Source: JAGOPY01 sp964619555
GTDB lineage: Bacteria > Bacteroidota > Bacteroidia > Bacteroidales > JAGOPY01
Length of the DNA stretch: 64,000 nucleotides
Reading direction: 5' to 3'
Assembly: GCA_964619555.1 (NCBI GenBank)
Contig: CAZUDV010000004.1
Span: 262,259 to 326,258 of the forward strand
In this document: one piece after another, positions 1 through 9,343 of the stretch
Layout: the number at the start of each line of letters is the position of its first letter
Numbering within the stretch: position 1 is the first letter of the stretch
Translations under genes and position numbers: made by a program
Notes under the pieces: model-generated
The model's database searches: none
What the model saw: only the letters and a program-made list of their open reading frames with translations
Told to the model about the DNA's origin: nothing

Positions 1-1142
1 ATTTTTTCAAGTTGAAAAAGTAAGGTATGGAGATCACTTTCCGGTATTTTACCGGAAAGGCTGGTAAGGACGGCCCTTTCCTTGCCAAAATCTATTTCCG
101 GCAGGATGGTGAACGGAATTTCTCCCTGCGACCCGTCAGAGCATTTCCATATCAATTTATAACCGTCCGGTTTAGCAATTCCTGCAGGCAGATTTGCTTT
201 CAGGATGTGCGTCCCCTTTCTGAGGGTTGTATCGATCCTTAAGTTTGAAAAGATATAATTGTCGGCAGATGCCAGGCTGACCGAACAGCCCGGCTTTCCA
301 TCCTCCGGCATTACTGAAGCGACTCTTATACTGATATCCTGCCCTGCCTGAACATTGTTTCTTAAAGGTCTTACAAGGGAAATAGCTTCATCGGACCGGG
401 GGGGATCCATGAATTCCACCGTAAGGTATTTTCTAGGACTTAGTTCCGATTGAATCCGGTCATCCGGCATCAGGAAGTAATAATTCTTTCCCTTTTGCCC
501 GACCGCCTTCACAAAACAGAGGTTGAACCCAACATTGTCCGAGAACAGTGGATGATAAGGATAAACGTCATCCCATGAGAGGAGCAGTTCAAAATAGCTC
601 CAGCCGTTCAGAGACCTGCAATCAAAAAAAGTTTCAGGTCCCAGGCTTTTCCCGGAAAGATCAATGTTGTAATACCATCGGCTTTTCAATGCGGGTTTCC
701 CTCTTGACGGATCGGCCGGAGAAAATCGCAGCACATGGAATTCCGCAGCAAATTCAGACGGACCGGGCTTAGCAATCACCAAATGAAATCCATCCCCGTT
801 CTGATAAGCCCGGTCGCGATGCACGATACTATCGACATTCACCTTAAAGATTAAATAGAGGTGATAATAATCATACCGAACCTCGTAAAACACATTCAGG
901 TCCTTATTCTCTTCATGCGATTTCAGAACTTCATTGAATTCTTTCCAGCAATCCTCCCTGAGTTCCGGATCAGGTTTGCCGTCGATGACAGGATGAAATT
1001 CCAGGAAAGGGATTTGGAAGGGGGGAGATTGGGCAAATATGTCATTCGACCGGTTCAGCAAGACGAGCCCGGATAATATGGTCAGGACAATGAGCCGGCA
1101 GGGATATGGCAGTTTCGGTAGCAGGGGATATTTCATCGCCAT
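1..1142 (-). CDS. Secreted CBM9-like domain protein, 3' end beyond window
   Basis: Translating the minus strand from the ATG at 1142 (MAMKY...; a second in-frame ATG lies at 1136) gives an uninterrupted frame of about 380 codons running off the left edge. The N-terminus is a signal peptide: a hydrophobic stretch ends near NDIFAQS. Residues about 45-230 look like a CBM9-type carbohydrate-binding or DOMON-like fold, with a VIDGKPDPE opening, a W at the expected place, YEVRYDYYHLYLIFKV and YQNGDGFHLVI. CBM9-like modules of this kind often sit at the N-terminus of secreted Bacteroidota proteins that act on or bind glycans. The visible C-terminal part (about 250-380) is an unassigned beta-rich segment. 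The catalytic or sorting domain, if any, is outside the window. The call rests on motif spacing, so the fold is inferred. Confidence 0.75.
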   Translation of the reverse strand, partial: MAMKYPLLPKLPYPCRLIVLTILSGLVLLNRSNDIFAQSPPFQIPFLEFHPVIDGKPDPELREDCWKEFNEVLKSHEENKDLNVFYEVRYDYYHLYLIFKVNVDSIVHRDRAYQNGDGFHLVIAKPGPSEFAAEFHVLRFSPADPSRGKPALKSRWYYNIDLSGKSLGPETFFDCRSLNGWSYFELLLSWDDVYPYHPLFSDNVGFNLCFVKAVGQKGKNYYFLMPDDRIQSELSPRKYLTVEFMDPPRSDEAISLVRPLRNNVQAGQDISIRVASVMPEDGKPGCSVSLASADNYIFSNLRIDTTLRKGTHILKANLPAGIAKPDGYKLIWKCSDGSQGEIPFTILPEIDFGKERAVLTSLSGKIPESDLHTLLFQLEK

Positions 1143-1218
1143 CAGATTAAAGACATCTGTATAGACAGGTCATATGAATGATTGTTACAATTAGTGAATT
1201 TGGATGATAAATCGCAAA

Positions 1219-1269
1219 GGTGACCTCACAGGTGACCTCACAGGTCACCTGTGAGGTCACCTGTGAGGT
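1219..1269. repeat. R1 12-bp palindromic repeat, locus 1
   Basis: Four tandem units of ACCT(CAC or GTG)AGGT joined by single bases. Positions 1223-1245 and 1247-1269 are exact reverse complements around one central C, a 23-bp perfect inverted repeat. It lies in the 336-bp gap between the divergent genes at 1142 (minus) and 1479 (plus). Apart from this repeat and a doubtful small ORF, I see nothing else in that gap. A GTG inside the repeat (1251) opens a spurious longer frame for that ORF. Confidence 0.9.
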
Positions 1270-1319
1270 TAATTTTTTTAACTTGCGCTCTCTTTATCAC
1301 TTGCATAAAAGTTGAATGT

Positions 1320-1469
1320 ATGAAAACAATGCCCCCCTGCACTATTTTGATGATCCTTCCATTCTCAATGATCACCGCACAGAATCCCAGGTCGGATCCA
1401 CATAATATAACTTCGCTTCCACCCAACAACGAAGTATTTCACCGATCACTGCCTCAACAGATTGAATAG
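1320..1469 (+). CDS. Possible 49-residue secreted peptide
   Basis: A short frame starts at the ATG at 1320 (MKTMPPCTIL) and has a hydrophobic N-terminus ending in an ITAQ-like signal cleavage context. It stops 9 bases before the start of the TPR regulator gene. It could be a leader peptide or a small secreted protein co-transcribed with that gene. There is no recognisable domain, and it could equally be non-coding 5' UTR. A longer version beginning at GTG 1251 would start inside the R1 repeat and is not credible. Confidence 0.22.
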   Translation: MKTMPPCTILMILPFSMITAQNPRSDPHNITSLPPNNEVFHRSLPQQIE

Positions 1470-1478
1470 GATAGCAAA

Positions 1479-3263
1479 ATGAAATTGTTCCAGGGAATGA
1501 AACCTATTTTGTTCTGGCTCTTTCTGTTTATTCTGGTTCAACATTGCAACTTGCCCTATGATACCGGGAAACAGATTGAAATAGCCAGGCTGGATTACTT
1601 GTTAGAAGCACTGGATACGCTCTCCTGGCAAAACCCGGAAACCGGTCACCGGTATGCCTCGGAAGCTATTCAAATTGCCGTCATGACTAACGACAGTTTA
1701 CGGCTGGCACAGGCTTTGCTTAAAAAAGCAGGCTGTTTCCAGACCCAGGACGTGAGCGATAGCGCACTCATTTTTTTTAAACAGGGCCTGAAAGTGGCTG
1801 AATCGATCAGGAAGGATTCGCTGGTTGCCAAAATCAAGAACGGAATTGCCAATTTTTATCTTCGTCGGGAAGATTATCCCGAGGCTATGAAATACCTCAC
1901 GGATGCCCTTACTATTTCTGAACGCGTTGGCTACAAACATGTCATGGGATTAGTCTATAATGGATTGGGATTGGTGTGCATATCCATGAAAGAATATGAT
2001 AAAGCCATCGATTACTTTAGCAATGCAAAAATTATATGCCGGGAAACCGGCGACCTGCCTAATGAAGCCGGAATTAACATGAATATTGCCGGATGCTACG
2101 CCGAACTGGGTGAATATTCAATGGCCTACCAGTTCTACCTGGACAACCTGGATGCCCAGCTCAAATTGAATGATACGGCTCAGATTGTCCTGGCACATAT
2201 CAATCTTGGGATCATCAGCCGGACTATGGGGAATTTGAATGTTTCATTACAGCAACTAGGCAAGGCCCGGACTTTTTTGCAGAATTATCCTAACCAGAGC
2301 CTGGAAAGTACCACCTTGCTGGAACTTGGAACTACACACCTGGTTGCGGGAAATGGTGAGAAAGCAAGGAAGTTGTTATTGGAAAGCCTTCAGTTTTCAT
2401 CGGGGACCCTGGCCAAAAGCAACTCCATGGAGGCCCTCGCAAGATTGTCGGAGCTGGAAGAAAAAAATGGAAACCCGAAGCTTTCACTGGAATATTTCAA
2501 GCGGTTCACCATGATCAAAGACAGCGTGATGAACGATGAAACCAGGAGAAGTGTGGAAGAAATTCAATGGAAATATGACCTTCAGAAAAAAGAGTACGAA
2601 AATGAATTGCTCAGCAAAAAAATTGAGATCAAACAACGCCAGAACAACAACCTCCGGATCATTTTCGGTTCATTTATTCTGGTAGCCATCCTGACAGGGG
2701 TACTCATCTGGCTGGCCTATAAGAACTTGCGGAACTCGTTCAAGCTGAAAGCTTCAGAAAATGCCCGCCTCCAGGAAAAAATCGATGCCGACGAACGCAT
2801 CAATCAACTGGAAAAGCTCCGTCTTCAAACGGAAATCGACTCGAAAAACAGGGAGCTTACCTCTACTTCCCTCCAGTTGATCACCAAGAATAAATTGCTG
2901 GCTGACATAGGCGAAATGACCGGATCTTTTTATTCCTCCGGACAAATAGATAAACCATCTTACCATGGACTGCAGAGATTGATCAGGGAAAACCTGAATC
3001 TCGACAAAGATTGGGAGCAGTTCAAGGAAGTGTTTGAAAAAGTGCATGAAAATTTCTTTGTGATCCTGAAAACAAATTTTCCCGACCTCACGGAGCACGA
3101 AATGAGACTGTGTGCTTATATCCGGATAAATCTCCGGAACAAAGAAATTGCCCGCATGCTCAATGTGAGCCCGGCTACCGTCAATACAAGCCGTTATCGC
3201 GTTCGTAAAAAGCTGGATTTGGACAATAAGACCAGCCTGGAAGACTTTGTCCGGTCGATCTGA
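1479..3263 (+). CDS. TPR membrane regulator with C-terminal LuxR-type HTH
   Basis: A 594-residue protein of a regulator type common in Bacteroidota. An N-terminal signal or anchor segment (about residues 7-25) is followed by tandem tetratricopeptide repeats (about 70-330; e.g. YPEAMKYLTDALTISE and YDKAIDYFSNAKIICRE). A coiled coil comes next, then one transmembrane helix at about 396-415 (IIFGSFILVAILTGVLIWLA), a second coiled coil, and a helix-turn-helix at about 535-594 (RNKEIARMLNVSPATVNTSR) of the LuxR/GerE kind. The TPRs would face the periplasm and the HTH the cytoplasm, so it may couple an envelope signal to transcription. The T9SS protein gene 147 bases downstream is a possible target or partner, which is inferred from proximity only. 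There is a Cys at residue 23, but it does not form a good lipobox. Confidence 0.85.
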   Translation: MKLFQGMKPILFWLFLFILVQHCNLPYDTGKQIEIARLDYLLEALDTLSWQNPETGHRYASEAIQIAVMTNDSLRLAQALLKKAGCFQTQDVSDSALIFFKQGLKVAESIRKDSLVAKIKNGIANFYLRREDYPEAMKYLTDALTISERVGYKHVMGLVYNGLGLVCISMKEYDKAIDYFSNAKIICRETGDLPNEAGINMNIAGCYAELGEYSMAYQFYLDNLDAQLKLNDTAQIVLAHINLGIISRTMGNLNVSLQQLGKARTFLQNYPNQSLESTTLLELGTTHLVAGNGEKARKLLLESLQFSSGTLAKSNSMEALARLSELEEKNGNPKLSLEYFKRFTMIKDSVMNDETRRSVEEIQWKYDLQKKEYENELLSKKIEIKQRQNNNLRIIFGSFILVAILTGVLIWLAYKNLRNSFKLKASENARLQEKIDADERINQLEKLRLQTEIDSKNRELTSTSLQLITKNKLLADIGEMTGSFYSSGQIDKPSYHGLQRLIRENLNLDKDWEQFKEVFEKVHENFFVILKTNFPDLTEHEMRLCAYIRINLRNKEIARMLNVSPATVNTSRYRVRKKLDLDNKTSLEDFVRSI

Positions 3264-3410
3264 TCTATATCAGAAAATCGACCTTGTCCATTATTTGTCT
3301 ATAGCCGAAATTTTGCCGGTGAAATTCATCTTTATTCCTTTGCGATGAATTTTTCGTCGCCTGTGAAAGGCGACAGATATTTAATGTTAACTATACAAAT
3401 TAAGAAAGAG

Positions 3411-5507
3411 ATGAAATCTGATTTTTACAAGCGCATGATGATGGCAGTATTGGCCATTTTACCGACAGCCCACATCTGGTCCCAGGATGCGCAACCAGCA
3501 TTTGTTCCTCAAACACCGGGTGCGGCACACTCTTACCAGCTGGCCCTGGCTGTTACAGGAAAGAATCAAATTCTGCCCGACGGGCATACATTCGGTTATG
3601 GTTTTCAAAATCGCCCGGTCGTTGAACGGTTGCATGACGGACCCCGTTTTACGGACACGCTCTGGACAAAAAACTATGGCGGTGAGCAGAAGGAAGATTG
3701 TTATTCAGTCTGCCAGACACTGGATGGTGGATTTGTGATGGTAGGACGTGCAAACTCATTTGGAGCCGGGGATTTCGACGCCTGGATGGTTAAAACCGAT
3801 GCCAACGGCGAAATGGAGTGGTTCCGGACCTTTGGTGACACCTACATCGATGAGGCCTATTCCGTTAAACAGATGACGGATGGCGGTTATATTATTTCCG
3901 GCATGTCTACTGCTTTCGGGTGGGCCGGTGAAGGATGGCTGATCCGGACCGACAACGAAGGCAATATGTTGTGGAGCCGTGGCTATCATCCGGCACAGGG
4001 AGCAGTCCAATCAGGCTGGGATTACCTGTACGATGTTCTCGTAACCCCCGATGGGGAAGTGGTGGCTTTCGGTTATGCAGCTACCGAGATGGGCATTTTG
4101 CAGGCCTGGATCTTCAAGGCGGATCCCGATGGGGATGTGATATGGGAAAAAGTGTTCGGGGGTGAATTCTGGGACCGGATATTTGCTGCAAAAATGACGG
4201 AAGATGGCGGTTTCGTCGGTGTCGGCGATACCCATGTGACTTACGATAGTACGTATTACCGGCATGATGGCTGGCTCATCAAATTCAACGCTGAAGGCGA
4301 TACGGTATGGACCAGGCATTTCGGGGCTGATCCGCACGACATTTTCAGGGCCGTCAACCTGACCGCCGACGGTGGTTATATCATCGCAGGGGAACGTCAG
4401 CACGAAGTGGATGGCCCTTTTTATGGCTGGATGGTAAAAACCGATTCCCTTGGCAATGAATCCTGGAATTCCGACTTTTCCCTGGGGGCTTTGATGGCAG
4501 TGTGCCAGGCCGATGACGGAAATTTCATCGGAGCCGGGATCATCCTCGATGATGTTTCCGCGTTCGAAGGATGGTTGATCAAGGTTGACTCGAAAGGGAA
4601 TATTGTCTGGGAAGACATGATAAATGGAAGCAAGATGGATGATATGTTCCTGTCGATGAGTAGGACCGCGGATAACGGATTCATACTGGCCGGGAAACAT
4701 AACAGCCAGCCGGATTATGGCGATTACTGGCTGGTGCGGATGGATGTGGAGCAGCCGGATCCCCTGACATATTTCTATGAAGAATTCGATATGGTCAATC
4801 CGCCTGATCTGCCATCATCATGGTCTTATATGATCGATGTGATGATTTCCAACACTTTTGCTGAAGTGAAGACAACCCAGCATGGGGGAGCGCCTTCCTT
4901 GCCCAACACTACCTTCATTATGAACGGATTGGATGGAAGTAACGGCCAACTGGATCCCAATGCTTTCGTAGCGTTGATCTCGCCCTATGCCAGGATTTCC
5001 GAAAGTGGCGCCACACTTACCTTTAAAGCTAACGGAGGCAACGCATTGCAGGTCGGGACCATGTCTGATCCATCCAATCCTGAAACCTTCACCCTTGTCC
5101 AGGAAGTGGCAATAACTTATGATTTTGCGGAATATTCCGTAGAATTCCCCAATCCCCAGGACACTTATATCGTGCTGAAACATGCCAATACAAGCGGAAC
5201 AACGCCGATTTTTATGGATAATGTCCTCTTTGAGCAGAATGGGACGGTAGGTATTGCCGAGCCTGGAAATTCTATGGTACGGATCTATCCGAATCCAGGC
5301 AATGGTTTCATCCATATCAGTGCCGGCGAACATATAGCTGACATCAGTGTATTCAGCAGCAACGGGATGAAGGTATTTCAATTCGATGCATTACAAACCA
5401 ATGACTATCTGTTGGACTGTACGACGATCAGTGCAGGTTACTACTTTGTCCGCGTAACGACAACCGGCGGGCATGTTTATCCGGGAAAGCTTCTCATAAC
5501 TAAATAG
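3411..5507 (+). CDS. T9SS type A cargo with WD/delta-60-like propeller repeats
   Basis: The frame is open from 3345, but the ATG at 3411 (MKSDFYKRMMMAV) is preferred because it gives a clean signal peptide ending HIWSQ and follows a purine-rich AAGAAAGAG. The protein is about 698 residues. Residues about 60-440 carry at least seven repeats of the form DGGF/YI..G....G..D.W..K.D..G, typical of beta-propeller repeats in secreted Bacteroidota proteins. A jelly-roll-like segment follows (about 450-610). The C-terminus (IYPNPGNGFIHI ... GYYFVRV ... KLLITK) is a T9SS type A sorting domain, so the protein should be exported and surface-attached or released. Substrate unknown. A strong terminator follows. 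Confidence 0.85.
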   Translation: MKSDFYKRMMMAVLAILPTAHIWSQDAQPAFVPQTPGAAHSYQLALAVTGKNQILPDGHTFGYGFQNRPVVERLHDGPRFTDTLWTKNYGGEQKEDCYSVCQTLDGGFVMVGRANSFGAGDFDAWMVKTDANGEMEWFRTFGDTYIDEAYSVKQMTDGGYIISGMSTAFGWAGEGWLIRTDNEGNMLWSRGYHPAQGAVQSGWDYLYDVLVTPDGEVVAFGYAATEMGILQAWIFKADPDGDVIWEKVFGGEFWDRIFAAKMTEDGGFVGVGDTHVTYDSTYYRHDGWLIKFNAEGDTVWTRHFGADPHDIFRAVNLTADGGYIIAGERQHEVDGPFYGWMVKTDSLGNESWNSDFSLGALMAVCQADDGNFIGAGIILDDVSAFEGWLIKVDSKGNIVWEDMINGSKMDDMFLSMSRTADNGFILAGKHNSQPDYGDYWLVRMDVEQPDPLTYFYEEFDMVNPPDLPSSWSYMIDVMISNTFAEVKTTQHGGAPSLPNTTFIMNGLDGSNGQLDPNAFVALISPYARISESGATLTFKANGGNALQVGTMSDPSNPETFTLVQEVAITYDFAEYSVEFPNPQDTYIVLKHANTSGTTPIFMDNVLFEQNGTVGIAEPGNSMVRIYPNPGNGFIHISAGEHIADISVFSSNGMKVFQFDALQTNDYLLDCTTISAGYYFVRVTTTGGHVYPGKLLITK

Positions 5508-5532
5508 AGCAGCTGATTTCGTACTCTTTTCA

Positions 5533-5566
5533 GGCCCCCCGGCTTCGGCCGGGGAGGCCGTTTTTT
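5533..5566 (+). terminator. Intrinsic terminator after the 3411-5507 gene
   Basis: A GC-rich stem (5533-5543 pairing with 5548-5559, TTCG loop) is followed directly by G and six T. It lies 26 bases after the stop codon of the upstream plus-strand gene. This is the clearest rho-independent terminator in the window. Confidence 0.85.
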
Positions 5567-5629
5567 AAACGGCAGGTTCACCCGTCAGGGAATGTGAATC
5601 ACCGTTCGGTAAACTGATCCGTTCACATG

Positions 5630-7762
5630 TTAGTTATCAATGATCAGTATTTTCCTTGTTTCTCTGTTCTGCCCTTCATCAATCATGATAAAATACATCC
5701 CCTTATTAAAATCCGACAGGTTGATTTTCACTTCATTTTCAACGAACTGCTGCTTCACTACCAGCTTTCCATCCAGACTTAATATGCGAATCTCTCTGGG
5801 CTTCCCCGTGTTGTACCGGCTGAGGGTAACCGTTATATAATCCGCGGCAGGATTGGGAAAAACCGAGACGTCGTCCTGATTGTTCAATTCATCGACCCCC
5901 ACTGCAACCGGATTCTTCCACACCCCGCCACCAAGCGTGCCGGCAAAAAGGTATCCGGAAGGATGGGCGGCCAGGGCATGTACGTCTCGTATGGCCAGGC
6001 CTTCATTGATATCCGCCCAGGTGTTGCCTATATCGTTCGATTGAAAGATGCCGGTCGTAGTACCGGCAAAAAGGATATCCGAAAAGCTATCGTAGCCCAG
6101 GCAGTTGATAAAAGGATCGGTCAGACCGTTATTGGCCTCTGTCCATGTATCGCCGTTATCCATCGACCTGAACACTCCGCCGCCAGGGCCAAAGTAGGGA
6201 GCTGTTCCGGCATAAACGAACCCGGATTGATCCACTAACAGGGAAGTGATCTCAAAGGTCGTCAGGCCATAGTTGGCCAGTGTCCAGCTTTCCCCATCGT
6301 CGGTTGAACGGAATACCCCTTCATTGCATCCTGCGCTTCCCGCGAATATGTCCCCGTATTCATTAGCCGCGATGCTCCAGAGGTGAGGACAGGTCAGACC
6401 GTTGTTCACCTGTTGCCAGGAGTCGCCGTTGTCGGTCGAGCGGAAAACACCGTCACCATAGGTGGCAACAAATATATTATCTTCATTTGTAACGGTTAAG
6501 GCCCGGGCATCAAATTCAGTAATGCCTTCGAAAACCTCTTCCCAGGTAGTTCCGTAATCGGTCGAGCGGAATACGCCGCCGTAGCCATAGATCCAGTCGG
6601 TTGTCGCAAAGATATGCCCGGAGGAATTGGTAGCCAGCCCGGTGACGTAAGACCCTGTCAGGCCTTCATCGATGAGGAACCACTCTTCGCCCATCCCGGG
6701 AGAATAATAAATACCATTACCATAAGTCCCGGCATAGAAACCGGAGCCGCCCGGTGTGATGAGGGCCCTGACATCAGTGGCGGACAGGCCGTTGATCTCC
6801 CTGGTCCAGTTTTCACCATTATCAACGGATTTATGAATGCCGCCTGCCAGGTAACCGCCAGCCAGGATCCCGTCATTGGATAGGGTGCATAACGATATGA
6901 CGTGCGGGTTGGTCAGCCCGTTATTCACCTGTGACCAGAATTCGCCGTTGCTAAGGGAGCGGAATATGCCATCCCCGTAAGTTCCGGCAAAAACATCCTC
7001 ATTTGAGTTGAAAGTAAAGGCATAGACCCCGTTCGTGCTGCTGAACCCTTCCATGACCGGCACCCAGTTTTCACCGTTGTCGGTCGACCGGTAGACGCCA
7101 CCCCCGAGATCCATGCCGGCAAAGACATCATCTTCGGAATTGATACCGAGCGAGAGCACATACGGTATTCCCAGGCCATTGCTTTTTTCCAGCCAGGTAT
7201 CACCATTATCATCCGACCGGAAGATACCGCCATAGGTTGCGGCAAAGATCTGGTCGGCAGAATTGACAGCCAGTGCCAGGACATAGTTATTGGTCAGGCC
7301 ATTAATAACCGGCACCCAGTTTTCGCCATTGTCTGTCGAACGGTAAACACCGCCACCTTCAAAGGTTCCGACAAAAATGTGGCCGTTCGAATTGATGGCG
7401 ATTGAGATGGTCAGGGGATATTCCAGGCCGTTGTTGATCTGTACCCAGTTATCACCCTGGTCGACGGATCGGAAAACCCCTCCCCACATGGTCACGGCAA
7501 ACACATGATCATTCGGGTTGACGTCAAGTCCGTAGACATCCATAGAAGTCAAACCGTTGCTCTTTTGGATCCAGGTTTCACCACCATCGGCAGACCGGAA
7601 GATCCCGCCGTTTCTTGTACCTGCAAAAACCTGCTGCTGTGAGTTTGCAGCGAAGCACCGGACATCCCCGCCATTTGGCCCGTTGGTTTGCTGCCATGGA
7701 AATTGCTGTGAAAAGCTGATTGAACTAAAAATCAGCGCAATGAAAATCAATGTTGTTTTCAT
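5630..7762 (-). CDS. T9SS type A cargo with BNR/Asp-box propeller repeats
   Basis: A 710-residue protein with signal peptide (MKTTLIFIALIFSSISFSQ). About a dozen repeats each contain an Asp-box, S-x-D-x-G-x-x-W (e.g. YRSTDNGENWVPV, FRSTDYGTTWEEV). This is the sialidase/sortilin/HCF136-like propeller pattern, here likely forming one or two beta-propellers over residues 25-615. No sialidase catalytic Arg triad is evident, so hydrolase activity should not be assumed. The C-terminus (VSVFPNPAADYITV ... GKLVVKQ ... GMYFIMIDE ... RKILIIDN) is a T9SS type A sorting domain. The gene is transcribed toward the terminator side of its neighbour. R1 locus 2 lies 20 bases upstream of its start. Confidence 0.88.
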   Translation of the reverse strand: MKTTLIFIALIFSSISFSQQFPWQQTNGPNGGDVRCFAANSQQQVFAGTRNGGIFRSADGGETWIQKSNGLTSMDVYGLDVNPNDHVFAVTMWGGVFRSVDQGDNWVQINNGLEYPLTISIAINSNGHIFVGTFEGGGVYRSTDNGENWVPVINGLTNNYVLALAVNSADQIFAATYGGIFRSDDNGDTWLEKSNGLGIPYVLSLGINSEDDVFAGMDLGGGVYRSTDNGENWVPVMEGFSSTNGVYAFTFNSNEDVFAGTYGDGIFRSLSNGEFWSQVNNGLTNPHVISLCTLSNDGILAGGYLAGGIHKSVDNGENWTREINGLSATDVRALITPGGSGFYAGTYGNGIYYSPGMGEEWFLIDEGLTGSYVTGLATNSSGHIFATTDWIYGYGGVFRSTDYGTTWEEVFEGITEFDARALTVTNEDNIFVATYGDGVFRSTDNGDSWQQVNNGLTCPHLWSIAANEYGDIFAGSAGCNEGVFRSTDDGESWTLANYGLTTFEITSLLVDQSGFVYAGTAPYFGPGGGVFRSMDNGDTWTEANNGLTDPFINCLGYDSFSDILFAGTTTGIFQSNDIGNTWADINEGLAIRDVHALAAHPSGYLFAGTLGGGVWKNPVAVGVDELNNQDDVSVFPNPAADYITVTLSRYNTGKPREIRILSLDGKLVVKQQFVENEVKINLSDFNKGMYFIMIDEGQNRETRKILIIDN

Positions 7763-7782
7763 AGTGTGTTGTATTTAAGAGG

Positions 7783-7817
7783 ACCTGTGAGGTCACCTGT
7801 GAGGTCACCTGTGAGGT
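7783..7817. repeat. R1 12-bp repeat, locus 2
   Basis: Three units of ACCTGTGAGGT separated by single C bases fill the 58-bp gap between two minus-strand genes. The stop codon of the methyltransferase (7821-7823) lies 3 bases beyond the repeat. Confidence 0.9.
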
Positions 7818-7820
7818 CCC

Positions 7821-8585
7821 TCATTTTTTCTCAGCCAACACCAACATCTCAAAGTCTTCTGTCGTTAACCTGTCATTCCGGCTGAACGCCCCTAGCTTTG
7901 CCCCATAAATATCTGTTTTTCCGAATCCCAAACTTTTTAAAAGCCAGGTAATCTCCGACGGGACATAATACCTTTCGCTGCAATCCAGTTTTTTTTCATG
8001 GCCGTCATCATCTGTAAATACAGTGATATTTCTGTCACGGAAAGTCATCAGGTCGAACGAATTGCCTTCATATGAAGCATCCCCTTCCATGGTATTCTTC
8101 CCGATGAATTCCCTGACCGAATGAAAAAGCGGGAAAAGACCGTTAAGCGTGGTAAAGATGAGTTTACCGTAGTCTTTTAATGCCCTGGCCGCGCTTTCCA
8201 GGATCTGATAATTCATCTCATCCGTCTCCATCAGGGGAAATGCTCCTTCGCAAAGCATAATGGCCAGGTCGAATTCCTGATTGAACGGCAGGTTACGTGC
8301 ATCATGCCTGATGAAATTGACCTTAATCCCCTGTTCAGCAGCTTTTTCTTTTGCCCTTCCAAGCATAGACTCCGAAAGGTCAATCCCTGTAATATCGTAA
8401 CCTCTCCGCGTCATTTCGATGGAATGACGACCCGTTCCACACCCGATATCAAGTATTTTGATTTTTTTATCGTAGTTCGCCTCCTGTTCCAGGAAATCAC
8501 ATTCACCCATCGTCCCCCGGGTGAAACATTCATGATCATATTTCCTGCCATAATTCTCAAACAGAGATTCATACCATGGTTTCAT
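7821..8585 (-). CDS. Class I SAM-dependent methyltransferase
   Basis: A 254-residue protein of the Methyltransf_11/25 type. Motif I (ILDIGCGTG, residues about 44-52) binds S-adenosylmethionine. Motif post-I (DITGIDLSESML) supplies the acidic residue that binds the ribose, and LAIMLCEGAFPLM fits motif IV. The length is normal for the family and no membrane segment is seen, so it is probably cytoplasmic. Substrate cannot be told from sequence; close relatives act on small molecules, lipids or quinones. It is followed on the same strand by a second, membrane-bound methyltransferase family gene upstream (8637-9113), 51 bases apart, so the two may be co-transcribed. Confidence 0.85.
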   Translation of the reverse strand: MKPWYESLFENYGRKYDHECFTRGTMGECDFLEQEANYDKKIKILDIGCGTGRHSIEMTRRGYDITGIDLSESMLGRAKEKAAEQGIKVNFIRHDARNLPFNQEFDLAIMLCEGAFPLMETDEMNYQILESAARALKDYGKLIFTTLNGLFPLFHSVREFIGKNTMEGDASYEGNSFDLMTFRDRNITVFTDDDGHEKKLDCSERYYVPSEITWLLKSLGFGKTDIYGAKLGAFSRNDRLTTEDFEMLVLAEKK

Positions 8586-8636
8586 ACAGGCCCGGTTTTG
8601 GAACAGCTGTAAATATAGATATTTTTTAAATATTTA

Positions 8637-9113
8637 TTACCTTTTCCTCCAGGGAATTGGCCAGAATTCAGGAGTTTTTTTCCTGTATTCCAGGTAAGGA
8701 TCCCCGAAAAATTCCTCCATCTCCCTGTATTCCGAGTGGATATTGATCCTGAACATGATATAGCCTGCTACGCTGGTTGTCAGGATTAACCAGGAATGAA
8801 GCAGGAAAGAAATACCCGGGAGAAGGAACAATATTATTCCCGCATACAAAGGATTCTGACAAAGGTAATAGGTGCCACCAGTTTGAAGGGTTGTGGTTTT
8901 AACTCCTCTTAACAGGTATCGTGCAGTGATGGCATAAAATATTACCCCTATCGATACCAGGACAATCCCCAGTATGAATAGAGGCCTGTCAAGTTTCTCG
9001 CCGACATAAAAGAGTTCTTTTTTATAGATAGTCAGCAAGAGCGTGGTAATGAACCATGGAATGGTTATCATCCCGATCTTCGGTCCGATGCCAAGTACAT
9101 TCAGTTTTTTCAT
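8637..9113 (-). CDS. Isoprenylcysteine/phospholipid methyltransferase family membrane protein
   Basis: A 158-residue integral membrane protein with three to four hydrophobic helices. Its C-terminal signature matches the ICMT/PEMT/NnrU-like group: GGTYYLCQNPLYAG, then INIHSEYREMEEFFGDPYLEYRKKTP, which is the SAM-binding E-E-L/F-G-x-x-Y-x-x-Y/K pattern. Known members methylate membrane lipids or prenylated substrates using SAM. The bacterial substrate here is unknown. It is on the same strand as the class I methyltransferase and likely in one transcript with it. Confidence 0.82.
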   Translation of the reverse strand: MKKLNVLGIGPKIGMITIPWFITTLLLTIYKKELFYVGEKLDRPLFILGIVLVSIGVIFYAITARYLLRGVKTTTLQTGGTYYLCQNPLYAGIILFLLPGISFLLHSWLILTTSVAGYIMFRINIHSEYREMEEFFGDPYLEYRKKTPEFWPIPWRKR

Positions 9114-9263
9114 TGCATTGGATTTATTGTAGCCGATTCGCAGATATGATGAGAAGAAAATAGGTTCCTGACGGTTTTTCTGTACACAAAGTTGATAAAA
9201 TATTCAGTTCGTTGGTCATTTTCTTAAATCCAAAAGGTAAAAAATGAAGTTTGCCGGAAATCG

Positions 9264-9295
9264 GTTTCGGGGGCCCGGGAGCGGTAATAATTTTG
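9264..9295 (+). promoter_or_regulatory. Bacteroidota-type promoter for the 9344 gene
   Basis: A -7 box TAATTTTG at 9288-9295 matches TANNTTTG exactly. A TTTC at 9264-9267 lies 20 bases upstream, where the -33 TTTG is expected (three of four bases match). Transcription would begin near 9302, about 40 bases before the chosen start codon. Confidence 0.45.
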
Positions 9296-9343
9296 CCGTT
9301 GTTAATGAATTCACAAGAAAAAACCACTTTAAAAATTAGTGCT

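Noticed and set aside
1219..1269. R1 arrays considered as CRISPR or simple terminators
   Set aside because: No spacers; several loci lie in divergent gaps or upstream of genes and lack T runs, so neither label fits.
4011..4700. 229-residue minus-strand open frame
   Set aside because: It lies fully inside the T9SS propeller gene, has no family resemblance, and reflects codon bias on the opposite strand.
5630..7762. BNR-repeat protein as an active sialidase
   Set aside because: Asp-boxes are present, but no catalytic Arg triad or Tyr/Glu pair was recognised.
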